From Madurella fahalii (Eukaryota; Ascomycota; Sordariomycetes; Sordariales), in contig CM056875.1 of the NCBI GenBank assembly GCA_029876055.1, positions 5,047,001-5,111,000 on the forward strand: 64,000 nucleotides of DNA, given 5' to 3'. The notes under the pieces were generated by a model, which saw only the letters and a list, made by a program, of their open reading frames with translations, was not told the origin of the DNA and ran no database searches. Positions 1 to 12,127 of this stretch are shown here, piece by piece. Position numbers and translations under genes: made by a program. Position 1 is the stretch's first letter; the number at the start of each line of letters is the position of its first letter.

Positions 1-883
1 GTGACCTTTCAGGCTGGGGAATGGCCCCGGGTTTGCGTCCCGGACAGGGAAGCCGCGGCTGGAACAGGCCACTAACAGCATTGGACAGGGCCTGGAGCGC
101 GCCCAAGAGCCCGCTCTGGTGCGGCACGACACCGCCAACGCCCCGGCTTGCAGGCTACGGTCAGCAACGCGAATAGCCAACTGGGATCGCGTGCGCTAGC
201 CTCTGCAATATACCCAACCTGGGCGTTAGTTCCAGCCTTTTTGCTGCTGAACCTCTGAACCCCGCGGTACGGAATCTCGATGTGAAACAAAGGGCTCGAT
301 CAGGAAACTCGTTCGAACCTGGCATACTCTCATTTACTTTTCTCCTATTCTATATTGTTCCTCTCTGTTTCATTCTCTCCACCGACACGGCCTGATCGGG
401 CAGTCTTCCCATCTCGTTGACCCCTGCCCTGACCCCGCCAACTGAACGTGCCCTGGCCGGATACCTTACCTTGCCTCAGGTGGTGAGCGATTCGACCTTC
501 AGGAGCGTGTTTGCTTCCGCTTTCTCCCCGTCCGGTCACCACCGACCGACCGACTTGTCTTCCTTTCCGACCGGCCATCGCCCCTACGTGAGAAGTATCG
601 GCACGTCTCGGACCCACAGTGTCGAAATTCCCCCCACGCCGGGGACGAATGATCTGACTATCTATCCCTGTCTACGCGCCGACCCTGTCCTCGATCGTTC
701 AGGCAAGCCTCGGTCAGGCAGGAATGACGAACAGGACAGCACACCGATAGCCAACACCAAGTGGCGGTGCCAACGTCCTCACCCGCCGACAGCGACTTCA
801 GCAAATCTACGGATACCAGTGTAAAGAGGAATTGCCGCCTGGGGCGTCCGGAGCCCGAGCCCAAGCCTAGGCCGGCCGTAGGC
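1..883. other. Upstream region of the septation kinase gene
   Basis: No gene is recognised here. Open frames on both strands begin at non-ATG codons or have biased, unstructured composition. The stretch probably holds the promoter and 5' leader of the kinase gene that starts at 884, and upstream non-coding exons cannot be excluded. Confidence 0.5.
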
Positions 884-3800
884 ATGGCGCCGAACCGATC
901 CCCGGGAAACGCTGCAGAGCGGCCGTACCATGGAGCCAACGGCAAGGCCGTTGTGGCGGTAAAGATGCCGGGGACTCCGCGCCGAGAACAGAGTCACAGA
1001 CAAGAGAAGGCCGTGCAGGATCCGGGACTGAAAGACTATGTAGGTCTCGGCTTCACCTTTGCTGCTCTCGCTCGCCCCGTCTCCGCTGCTCATCCCGCTC
1101 CGATTCTTACCGTCTTGTTTGCTTTTTCTTGGGTAGCCCGTGTTTGTTGCGGGTGAAATGAGCATGCACGGCCCGTCCCTACGTACATGCGTATGTGCGT
1201 GCATACATACCAGCTCACATATGCATTTGCGACTCGGCCGGTGGCTTGGCGGCGCTTGTTGTTTTTCTTTGTCCGGATGGAAATATGGCGTGGGGGCTGG
1301 ACGGGATAGGAACAATACACAACTGGCGCGCCCCATTACCCTCTGGGCTGTGGCCCACCCGATTTGCGAGACGTGGCTGACCAGCGAGTGTATGTAGAGA
1401 CTCGGCGACTGCATCGGAAAGGGAGCCTTCGGGTCTGTCTACAAGGCCTTCAACTGGGGAACTGGTGAAGCCGTCGCAGTCAAGCAAATAAAGCTTGTTG
1501 ACGTGCCCAAGAGCGAATTGCGCATGATCGAGGTGAGTTAAGGAGCCAGCCAGTGTGGAATTGAATAAGGGCCCCCTGATACTGATTTTGTACAGGCTGA
1601 GATTGATCTCCTCAAAAACCTCCATGTGAGCACAGAAACGCCACCGCGGCAACCAGCACGGGCACGGGGCGGCTCCCGAAATACTGACCGGCTAATAGCA
1701 TGACAATATCGTGAAATATATTGGTTTTGTCAAGACGGTCGACTGTCTCAATATCATCCTTGAGTCTGTTTGCCTCAAACTCTTGCAGGCTCCCTATCCT
1801 CTGATTGCTGACACGTCACCGGCAGATACTGCGAAAATGGATCTTTGCATTCCATCTGCAAAGCCTACGGAAAGTTCCCCGAGAACCTGGTCGGAGTTTA
1901 CATGACACAGGTCTTGCAAGGCCTGCAATATCTTCACGACCAGGGTGTTATCCATCGAGACATCAAGGGCGCCAACATCCTGACGACCAAGGATGGCACC
2001 GTCAAGCTTGCCGACTTTGGTGTCTCGACAAGCACACTCGCCGGCCCGGACAAGGAGGCCCAAGTGGTCGGGACGCCGTACTGGATGGCCCCGGAAATCA
2101 TCCAGCTCTCGGGTGCCACCTCGGCCTCGGATATCTGGAGCGTCGGGTGCACAGTGATCGAGCTGTTGCAGGGGAAGCCGCCCTACCACAACTTAGCTGC
2201 CATGCCAGCTCTGTTCGCCATTGTCAACGACGACCACCCTCCACTTCCGGAAGGAGTATCTCCTGTCTGTAACCCAACCCCCCTTGTCAGGGTCATGAGA
2301 TGCGGTTACTGACATCTCTTGGAACAGGCCGCTCGTGACTTTCTGATGCAATGCTTCCAGAAGGATCCTAACTTGCGGGTATCAGCGCGAAAGCTTCTGC
2401 GGCACAATTGGATCATGGGTTCTCGAAGAAGCGATGCACCCGTGGCCAAGGCCCCGTCCAACTTTAGCCAGGCGGTCGAGGAAGTCAAGCAGTGGAACAA
2501 GGCTCTCAAGTCATCTGAGAACAATCTGAGAGCCTCGACCGGTTCTGACAGCGGTCCGCCGCATCGATCCAACCTGGTTACCAAGGTACCGCTGGCGCTT
2601 GCAAAGCCGAGACATACGGCGGATGCGTTCAGGTCCCCAGAGCTTGCCGGTGAGCTACAGAAACTGCACTTTTGCCGAGTTATTTGTGCTGACACGGGAC
2701 AGATGACGATAATTGGGACAATGACTTCGCCTCCGCCATCTCGCCGAGCGCTCTCCATCTCCCGCAAATCAAGGGACAAGACAATTTTGGCGGCTTGCTC
2801 TCAGGAGATCGGTTGAAGGCCTTTGCTTCGATTGATGGACAGCGCGAGGACTCGGAGAACTGGGACGCAACCTTTGAAGGCGGCGAGCTTTTAACAATCA
2901 AGGGCCTGGGACATTGGTCCGAGATAGATCCTCAGGAACAGACTATCCGGCCGTTACCCAAAAAGACGGACAAGACGCTCGAGTCCAAAACCCAGCAGGC
3001 CCATAGGCGCCAGAGGAGCAGACGGGGTGCATCAAACTCTTCCCAACCAAAGTCACCTATTAAAGCCCTCGGGACAAAGTTCGAGTTGCCTCCTCGGCCG
3101 GATGTCATCTACCGCGAACAGTCCACGGAAGATTACTCTGACCTCTTTGCTGACAATGATCACGTATTTGACAGGAGGTTAAGCCTTACTAGCAAGGTGA
3201 GTTGGCGCCGCCGCTCGCCAGTCCTCGATTAGTCACTCACCCACTCTCACCGTTGTTAGGACACACCCCAACTATTCCACCCCTCGGATCTAACCAGCAG
3301 CGTACCAAAGTCAACCCACTCCCCCACCAGCGGCGGCGGCAGCATGCGGAGATCGGCTGCCAAATCGTCCCGACCGGCCCTTCCCTCTCCCGATCATGAT
3401 GACCAACAACAGCCCGTGCGGCGGACAAGGTCCAACCTCGAGATCACCAAGTTTGCCGAGAATGAAGGCGACGAGGACTTCTCGGATATCTTTGGCGCCG
3501 CTGGGGACGGGTTTACCGTTGGCGAATCGGAGGAGAGCGATCGCGGCTCCGAGGATGGGGGCCAGGGGGGTCAGCTGATCCTGTCGAGACTTTCGAACAA
3601 CTCGTGGTTGGGCGACGACGAGGACGAAGACGACCCTTTTGCGCTGATGGACCCGGGCTGGGACGAAATGGATCTCGCGGCGAATATTGCGCGGGATCGA
3701 CACGCGCGGTTGGCGGAGCGGGTGGAGGAGTTGGTGAGGAGTATGAAGATGGGCGAAGGGGAGGAGAGTTTAGCTGAGTTGGCGGAGGATTTGGTGAGTA

Positions 3801-6378
3801 CTTGCCTATACCATGACTGTAAGTGAACTGGGCTAACATTGGGTCTGTTTAAAGCTGGCTCTGCTGTGGGAGAATGCCGAGGTCAAGGATCTCATTATCG
3901 GTGCGCATGGGTTGTTGCCGATATTAGAGATTCTTGAGCCTTGTACGCTCAAGAGCAGGCAGCACATGATCTTGCAACTGCTCAAGATCGTTAATGCGGT
4001 ATGTTTGGGGTTTTGTGAAGGGCAATGTATCGGGATGTGTGCTAACTGGGGTAGATTATTCTGGATGATGTTGAACTGCAGGAAAACCTGTGCTTCGTCG
4101 GCGGCATCCCCATAGTTACCAAGTTCGCGGCTCGGCAGTATTCGAACGAGATCCGGCTCGAGGCTGCCGCGTTCGTCCGGCAGATGTATCAGACTTCGAC
4201 GCTGACGCTGCAGATGTTTGTCAGCGCCGGAGGTCTCAACGTCCTGGTTGAGTTTCTTGATGAAGACTATGAGACATCCCAGGACTTGGTTCTGATAGGG
4301 GTCAATGGCATCTGGAACGTCTTTGAGCTTCAGGGACCAACGCCAAAGAATGACTTTTGCAGGATATTCTCGCGCAGCAAGATCCTTGACCCCCTGGCTG
4401 CGATTCTGCATAGGGTCTTGGATGAGGACAGAGACAAGTTGTCTGAGCTGATTGAGGGCCGCATTGTCAACATTTTCTATCTGTTTTCGCAGGCCGAGCC
4501 TTACGTCAAGGAGGCCGTAGCAGAACGGCAGGTTCTTAAGAGTATGTTTGTCTCCTATCGTGGGGCTTTGTGACCTGGCTAACTCTCGATGCAGCGGTGC
4601 TCAAAGATCTCAGGCGCATGACACCATCCCACCAAATTACCATGCTGAAGTTCATCAAGAACATGTCCATGTGCTCGAGCGTACTCGACTCGCTCCATTC
4701 GGCGGATGCGATTGACTTTTTGATCGAGGTGCTCAGCCTGTCGATGAAGAGGGGGGAGAAGCACTTCCGGGAGATCTCCAATCAAGTGCTCAATACCATG
4801 TTCAACCTCTGCCGATTGAGCAAGGAACGGCAGGAGTACGCAGCCAGTAACGGCATCATCCCGCTTCTGCTCAAGATCATGAAGACAGACCACCCTCCTA
4901 AGGAATTTGTCCTTCCTATCCTCTGCGATATGGCGCATTCCGGGAGTAAGGGGAGGAGGTACTTGTGGCAGAACAATGGTTTGGACTTTTACGTGTCGCT
5001 TCTAGCAGACCAGTACTGGCAGGTCACGGCGCTGGATGCCATATTCGTGTGGCTACAAGAGGAAACGGCAAAGGTTGAGAGCCATCTGCTCGACGGCAGT
5101 TTCACCCCGGCCATCATCTCCTGCTTCAACCCTACCAAGGCCAACGCCTTTGACCCAAACCTTCTCGAGCCTCTACTCAAGGTTCTACGGCTGAGCCCCT
5201 CGGTAGCGGCGTCCCTCGCCAAGGCCGAGATGTACACGGGCATTGCGCAAAAACTCAACCACAAGAAAGCCGTCGTGCGGCTCAACCTGCTGCGTCTTGT
5301 GCGCAGCATCATGGACGGGTGTGAGGCCAACAACTCGTCCATGTCGTCGATCGGCTCATCCACATCCACCACGGGCCGCCAGCTGCGCAGCCTGTTCGAC
5401 AACATCCAGACGCTGGCGGATAAGGACCCGGCGGTGCTGGTGCGGAATCTCGCGTCGGAGCTCATTCGCAGTCACATTGACGCTGAGCTCCAACATGACG
5501 CGATGTCCTTGAGCGCGCTTAGCCTGGGCATGGGCGGCGGCGGCGGCGGCGGCGGCGGCAGTAGCAGCAGCGGCGCCTCTAACGCCGGCTCCGGACACCG
5601 CTCGCGCTCCGGCCCGCGTCGCAACACCAGCTACACCCCGCCCGGCCTACACCTCAGCATGTCCATGCCGCTGACGCCGACCCACGGCCACCGCCTAACA
5701 CAGTCGTCTTCAGCATACATCGAAGTCGCCGCCACGCCGAGGCGGTCTGCTGTGGGACTGACCCAGGAGCGTGATGCCGCATTGTACCGCCCCCGGAGCC
5801 GTGACGGAACGGGCATCCCCCGCCGCGTGTCGGGTGACACGCCACCACCGCCTCCGTCGTCGTCGTCGTCCTCATCGGCGAGCGGGACGACAGCAACTAC
5901 TACTGTTACTACTCCTTCTGCGCCACCATCAAGAAGCCGTCTCCCTAGGACGTCAGTCACGGCCGCGTCTACCCCCAGGCCGAACCTCACCACTGCTACG
6001 TCAGCGCCTATCTCTACTAGTACCGGCGGCAGAAGTGATAGCTTCTCCGGGACCGGCGGGCTGGGTCTGAGTAGCAGCTACAAGGAGTACTACACCAACC
6101 ATCGCCGGCCGAATACTGCGGGTGGTGGCGGCGGGGGCGGGGGCGGCGCGAGCGGTAGGATACGCTCGGGGTCGTCGGTGACTGTTGCTAGTGGGGGGAG
6201 TGGCGCGGTATATTCGGCTTCGCCCACGGGAAGTGCGGCGGGTGGTGGGAGCGGCGGTGGGACTAGTTTGGTGCTGGGGGGGTATTTGAGCGCGAGTAGG
6301 GAGGCATCGTCGTCGTCGGGCAGTGGGAATAATAAGCGGAGGAGCAGAGCACCCAGCTCGGATTCAAGGTTATCTTAG
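884..6378 (+). CDS. sepH: Septation initiation network kinase SepH/Cdc7-like
   Basis: Ser/Thr kinase of the septation initiation network, which triggers septum formation. I read 11 exons: 884-1039, 1398-1532, 1596-1625, 1699-1763, 1826-2264, 2328-2649, 2703-3196, 3260-3793, 3855-3998, 4055-4541 and 4595-6378. They join in one frame to about 1529 aa, and every intron is GT-AG. The kinase domain starts near residue 53 with the glycine loop GKGAFGSVYKAF, then VAVKQIK (lysine), HRDIKGAN (catalytic loop), LADFGVS and GTPYWMAPE. The central and C-terminal part (about residues 720-1190) is helical and armadillo-like, as in fungal SepH. The last ~280 residues are a Gly/Ser/Pro/Thr low-complexity tail. 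The start is the first ATG in the frame joined to the kinase exon; earlier 5' exons are possible. Identity is from kinase plus helical C-terminal similarity; the N-terminus is the least certain part. Confidence 0.93.
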
Positions 6379-6544
6379 GGAGATGATCACCGCCAGCGGG
6401 TGCAATTGGCTGGTCGGCGCGGGGGAAGGGTTGTTGGAACTGCTGGCGTTGGAGGTGTTAAAGGGAGAGGCGGTGGTGGTGCGGGTTTGGGTGGGAGAAG
6501 GGGGAGTTGAGAGTTGTGGTTGTGACTCTTTCTTTTCTTTCTTC

Positions 6545-6590
<46 letters not shown>

Positions 6591-7774
6591 TTTTTTCTTC
6601 TCTTGAGATGTCGCGATGTTCCTTTGGTCGGCTCGGTTCGGATTAGCGGTTAGAGCTGAGTTTTGCTTCGCTGCTTCTTCTTTTCCTTGCGTTTACTACT
6701 ACTAGTAGTTGCATCTTGGTGGAGTTTGGGCGGTTCTGTGCTGGAGCAGTCTCTATTAAAATTATTCACACTACGGGTGGGTTCACTAGGCGGCATAAAA
6801 AGGGGGTGCAGGTGAGTGTGAGGACCGGGAATCTCTGGAGAGATGGTCGGATGGATAGGATTGGGCGAGTCGGAGAAATAGAAAAGAGGATACGAGGTGG
6901 GGTGGGTTAGGTGGGATAAGAAGCAGTGTGTGGACTTGGATTGTGATGTCTTCTACCAAGGAGGTCACAAAATCACGGTGCTGCCCGCTGCGTTGGAAAA
7001 GAAAAAGATACCTTTTCGTCAAATATTTTATAACTGCACGGACTCGTCTACCACACGCATCAGCACACTACTGTTGTGGCGGAATGGAGTGACAGTGTAC
7101 ACAGTAGTTCATTGATAAAACATCTGGGGTAGCTGTGTTAGGCTCATCAGCCTCTCCGAAGGGGCCCCCGATCATATGTATAGTACTGTACCTGAGAGTC
7201 GGAAATATCGGCAGAAATGTCAGGAGCTTCACCTTGATTCCTGGCTACCTCTGCGAGCAGGAGCTGGTCAAAACCCACAAGCTGGCCAATTAGAAGCGGC
7301 CATTTTGCAGCCACCCCCAGCATAGCCCCTCCTCGCAAACCTGCCTCGAGGAGGGGTTTGTGTCAGGTGCAGAAGGTTTGCGTAGCACATCGCAGCCGAC
7401 GCGGCAAGCTCTGCGTGCCGCGTTGCGCTGTGATAGGCAGCTGTTCTGGTCCTTTGGATCGAGATCGACCGATCCCATGCATGTCGCCGTCAGGTCATCT
7501 GCTACACGTACAGTACTCGTAGCTAGCTACTAGTGCTCATTGACTTCGAGTTCCGTGGCCAACCTTTTTCTCTTTTATTCCACTGCTAGCCACTCCCGAG
7601 AGGGTTTGTTCGGCCTGACTCGATTCGCATTCTCGCTTTGCTTTGTCCTACCGTGCACTTACCGTGCTATAACCACCCTTACCTTACCCTTACCCTCCCC
7701 CCGCGTTGCTTTGCGTTGCGTTGCAGTTCTGATCAGAACGGGGGACTGCGTCTTATGCTTCCGCCGTCGCCATC
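6379..7774. other. Intergenic spacer with CT microsatellite
   Basis: The spacer holds the 3' region of the kinase gene and the promoter of the claudin-like gene. It includes a CT repeat and T tract near 6547-6597. From about 7540 the sequence becomes pyrimidine-rich, as is common in fungal core promoters. No coding frame is convincing. Confidence 0.5.
6547..6597. repeat. (CT)n microsatellite followed by a T tract
   Basis: A nearly pure CT dinucleotide run of about 17 units is followed directly by roughly 14 T. It lies about 170 bp past the kinase stop codon, probably in the 3' UTR or terminator region. Confidence 0.9.
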
Positions 7775-8678
7775 ATGACGCGGACCGCGGTGTACTTCGC
7801 GGGCATGGCCGCTTTGATCGTGGGTAAGTTGGAATTTTGCTCCTTCGTGTCGATGAGTAATTGAATTGCCTCATGGTTGTTTTTCGATGCGATTTGGGCC
7901 GGAATGATGATAGGTTTCGCATGCCGTATTCGTACCTCTATCTTCTTCTCTCTTGACTGATACCACCATCATCCTCCCCCCTATCCCTGCGCCTGCTACA
8001 ACCTTATACCTGGTTTTACGGATCTCCAGCAATGCCCTCAGCAATAGTAAACAACGCACTTACCAAGTCTTCCTCTTAGCCACCGGCATGACGATCGGCT
8101 CCATCGCAATGCCCAAATGGATCTCGTACAGCGTAACGGACCCCTCGGGCGACGCTGTCTATGACAGCATCGGGCTGCATCAGCGGTGCACGTCTGCGAA
8201 CAAGACGTGCTCCCCCTTTCCCGAGGAGGGGCGCTGCGAAGGCGAGGGGCGATCTTTCTGTAACATGTGGCGCACCGCCGGGTTCCTCATGAATTTTGTG
8301 GCCATCGTCGAGCTGGCCGCCATCGCCGGCTTCATCGTCATTGGGTCGGGCGGCAAGGTCAAGCGCCAAGACGGCTGGAAGGTGTTGGGGTCGATGTCAG
8401 TCGTCGTGGCGGTCGTTCAGTTCGCGACCATGGCTGTAGTGGTGGGTGTCCTATGCGGTGTTTTTGAGGAGCGGGATCTAGCTGACATTACGCAGGCATA
8501 TATGTTTGATCATGATGACCTCTTTCTGGTCCCCGGATATCGACTGGGCTCGGCGTGGTATATATGCATGTTTAGCGCGGCTATTGCTCTGCTGTGCGCG
8601 TTCGGGCTGGCTATCTCAGCATATGTGCTACCTCCTGAGGATGGATACCAGTTCTTGAACGATCCTAGTAGGGTCTGA
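7775..8678 (+). CDS. Claudin-like four-helix membrane protein
   Basis: Predicted integral membrane protein of the fungal claudin/SUR7-like type; the exact role is unknown. Exons are 7775-7823, 8080-8441 and 8496-8678, giving 197 aa. The first intron (256 bp) is needed to join MTRTAVYFAGMAALIV to ATGMTIGSIAMPKW. The second (8442-8495, 54 bp, branch GCTGAC, acceptor CGCAG) is in frame, so the gene also reads through without it, but removing it gives a cleaner third helix. There are four hydrophobic segments. The first extracellular loop has a W..GLHQRC..C arrangement like the claudin W-GLW-C-C signature, with His in place of the second Trp. Flanking genes give no functional hint. Family assignment is by topology and motif only. 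Confidence 0.72.
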
Positions 8679-9543
8679 GGTGATTGTATGAGCCTGGGAG
8701 GCTTGTGTTGTTTCTAAGCGTACGTCTCATAGGCGATTTGTCCGTCGGCCTATGGGCTGGCGTTGGCGGGATGCAGTTTCGTGATGTATAATATAGATGA
8801 TGTCGTGGGTGCGGTTTATAGAAGGCAACCCAGGAACAATCTTACGCATCTACGCGTCAAGACGATGAAGTGTTGTTACGTCGGTAGAAGTGCAGCTAGG
8901 AGCGGAATTGGTGTGCTGTCTGCACTCTTCTGAACCTTGGAACACAAACCAGCATTACTCGGGAGACTCGGAGCATTCCCCGCGGGGACCACTATGTTAC
9001 GGCTGGGGGTTGACCATTGCTCTGCAACCCAGCCCGCCGACCCCGACAAGGCTGCGACAAGGACACAATTCAGCATCCAAATCAGCAGCGGACAGGTACC
9101 GGCCAGCTAAACTCCAAGTACGGCCGGAATGCGGGGCTCACGATCGGGAAGCTCAACGGGATGAGAACAGCAACTACGAGCACCAACACGATCAATCCCG
9201 GTAAATGCCTTACGCGGCCCGAACTTATAACACGAGACCCGACTCTACCATTCCGTATAGAGCGGACAGCTGTTTCCGAAACCCACAGGACCGGCTCGTC
9301 ACTTACCCCGTCAAACCTGACGGTAGACAGTAAGTGTTATCCTTGTCTTCAGATTTAGGCTTGTGGACTGCGAGGTAGGCGAAAACATGGACTGCCATTA
9401 TATTGCGGTATTTTGAGCTGACACCTTTCAGACTTGCAGAACTTCTCCTCAGGGCGGGCAACTACGTTTACCGCCAACCTACCCTCTTCTCCCTGTACCT
9501 TCCACGACCGATCCCCATCCGTAAACCGATCGCCGGACGCAGT
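8679..9543. other. Intergenic spacer
   Basis: I see no coding frame with family resemblance and no RNA gene. It separates the claudin-like gene from the HET locus. Confidence 0.5.
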
Positions 9544-12127
9544 ATGCGTCTAATCAACGTCAAGACCTCAAAGTTCGAAGAGTTCCCCGAACATGGGGCT
9601 CCCCGTTACGCCATTCTATCACATACTTGAGGCAGCGGCGTCGAAGAGCTTGCTTTCAGCGATATTAAAGGGGGGATAACCAACAAGCCTGGCGTTGGGT
9701 CAGTCAAGCTGCAGGGATGCCGTCAGCAAGCCATGAAAGATGACATCGGCTATATCTGGATTGATACCTGCTGCATCGACAAAACGAATCTGGTAGAGCT
9801 TAGCGAAGCTATCAACGCCATGTTTAGATGGTACCAACGCGCCTCAGTCTGCTACGCCTATCTGTCCGACGTTCCGGGCAGCCAGGATCCCCGAGAGCAA
9901 GGATCCAAGTTCTGGACAAGCCGCTGGTTCCGCAGAGGGTGGACCTTGCAAGAACTCCTCGCACCTAGACGCTTAGTCTTCTACAGCTCAGACTGGCACC
10001 GCCTAGGGACCAAGGTGCAATTGCGTACCGCCGTTGAGCAGATCACAAGCATCCCCAAGCGGTTCTTAACGGGCAGTGGTGATATACAGTTCGCAAGCGT
10101 TGCGCAGCGCATGTCTTGGGCCGCCCCAAGACAAACAACGAGGCCGGAGGATCTTGCGTATTGTCTCCTAGGTCTCTTCGGCATAGCAATGCCGATGATA
10201 TACGGGGAGGGCGGAGATCGTGCTTTCTTCCGGTTGCAGGAGCAGATTATGAAGAACACAAGTGATCATTCCATCTTAGCCTGTGGCCTTGGTGAATCCG
10301 CCAGCGATTCGGCTCCATCTCACGGCGGGGGGGTTTCTTGCAACCACCCCATCCGACTTTGCGCATTCTGGGCATATCGTCCCCCGAGATCAACGTACCG
10401 CCTATCTCGACCTGCTGGAAATTTCTGGGGGTAGCCTTCGTGTCTCCTTATCATTACTCGCCACTTCTGCCGAGACGATTGGCCTGCTTAACTGCGGGCC
10501 AGAGGGAAACACCCAACAAGCGGTGGCGATTCCTCTTACGAGAGTGGCATTGGGGGGATCCCATGAGTATACCAGATCAAGGGGACGCCGCTCGGTGCTA
10601 CGGCCGACTACCTTTGATGCTCCACGCGGGCTTATCTATGTTAAAAACGACAATAGAGCCGATGCGCAAATCGTGTGTCAACGGGGCTGGAAGTATGATG
10701 ATGGCGAGTTCGCCGATGTTGACCTAGAGTTGATTGATGTGGTTCCCCGGTCCACCTGGCACGAAGAGCAATCCCTCATTCTACCGACGACCGAATCTGA
10801 CGGTAACACCGTATCTCCAACACTGGTTCGGCTACGCCACGACAAAGAAGGTTCACCAGACTTCATCGTATTACTCGAGTTTAAGCAGCAGGATGGCAAC
10901 ATCAACACCCACCACTGCGTTGCGATCTGCTGTAGAGACACCCCATCAGAAGAGCTAGCCGGAAAGCTTCCGCGTGTGATGCAGATGGCGTCCGGGAGGG
11001 GAAACGCCAGCAATGGATTTCTCAACCTGCAACTAGTATCGTCGCCCGGTGGCGGACGGTCAATGTTCGCCATCAGACCGGAAAGATTGCTTTACCCGCC
11101 CGACGTCACCGTTGATGTAACGGTCAAGGACTATACACTCAAGGTTCAGTCGGTCGCTCCCGACGACAGGAGCATCCAGCTTGGGGATCCTGCTACCGGC
11201 CAGGTACAGTGGATGCTCAAAGGCCATACTGCCTGGGTTCTGTCAGTCGCCTTCTCGAATGACTCCAAACTGCTAGCATCAGCATCCGCCGACAACACTA
11301 TCCGGCTTTCAAATCCAGCCACTGGCCGGGTACAGCGGGTACTCAGAGGCCACACAGATAGGGTTTGGTCAGTTGCTTTCTCGCACGACTCTAAGCTGCT
11401 AGCATCAGCATCCGAAGACAAGACTATCCGGCTCTGGAATCCGGCTACCGGCCGGGTACAGCGGATCCTCAAAGGCCATACAGACGGGGTTTGGTCAGTC
11501 GCTTTCTCGCGCGAATCAAAACTCCTAGTATCGGCATCCCAAGATATGACTTTCCGGCTCTGGAATCCGGTTGCCGGCGAGTTAATCCACACGTTCAAGG
11601 AACAGCCAAGCTGGCCTCTGTCATTCGTGCGGACGCAAAAGGGCTACATAAGAGGGGCTCTGTCAGTTGCCTTCTCACACGACTCCCAGCTGATAGCATT
11701 AGCATCCGACAACGGGACTATCCGACTCTGGGAGCTGGCTTGTCGGCAGGTAAAGCGGACACTCAAGAACCATACAGGCGCAGTTCGGTCAGTCGCCTTC
11801 TCGCACGACTCCAAACTGCTAGCATCGGCATCGGAAGACATGACTATCCGGTTCTGGGATCCAGCTACCGGCCAGGTACAGCGGATACTCGAGGGCCACA
11901 CAGGCTGGGTTCAGTCAGTCGCCTTCTCGTACGACTCGAGACTACTAGCATCAGCATCCGACGACGGGACTATCCGGCTTTGGTGTCCAGCCACCGGCCA
12001 GGTACTGCAGACGCTCGACCGCATAGGCCGGATTCGCTCAGTCGCCTTCTCACACGACGCTAAGCTGCTAGCGTCAGCATCCGAAGACGGGACCATCCAG
12101 CTCTGGGCACAAAGGGTGAAACGTTGA
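9544..12127 (+). pseudogene. HET-domain/WD40 incompatibility-type gene, disrupted
   Basis: HET proteins drive programmed cell death when genetically different hyphae fuse. ATG at 9544 opens a typical HET start ending PRYAILSHT, but the next codon, normally Trp, is TGA (9628-9630). The same frame continues with YIWIDTCCIDK, a SEAINAMFRWY segment and WFRRGWTLQELLAP, all HET hallmarks, then LAYCLLGLFGIAMPMIYGEG. At the G7 run 10327-10333 the frame shifts: one G fewer would join SHGG to GGFLATTPSDF. The second frame runs about 280 aa (a DUF8212-like post-HET region) into WD40 repeats, 11198-12127, ending at 12127. No Walker A motif is visible, so the NACHT domain of HET-D/HET-E is absent. Two lesions make it a pseudogene as given; the frameshift may be an assembly error. 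Confidence 0.88.
11198..12127 (+). repeat. Tandem WD40 repeats with a 126-bp period
   Basis: Units start at 11198, 11324, 11450, 11576 (degenerate, with a longer insertion), 11744, 11870 and 11996. Each encodes about 42 aa of the form GHT..V.SVAFSHDSKLLASAS.D.TIRLW. Seven units would close one beta-propeller. Their similarity to each other is typical of HET-D/E-type WD40 arrays. Confidence 0.93.

Noticed and set aside
7677..7700. TTACCC-like run resembling telomere repeat
   Set aside because: Units read ACCCTT/ACCTT rather than the fungal CCCTAA repeat and are too few; pyrimidine-rich promoter sequence is simpler.
11198..12127. Regularly spaced repeats considered as a CRISPR array
   Set aside because: The repeats are 126-bp coding WD40 units in a eukaryotic gene, with no short repeat/spacer structure.
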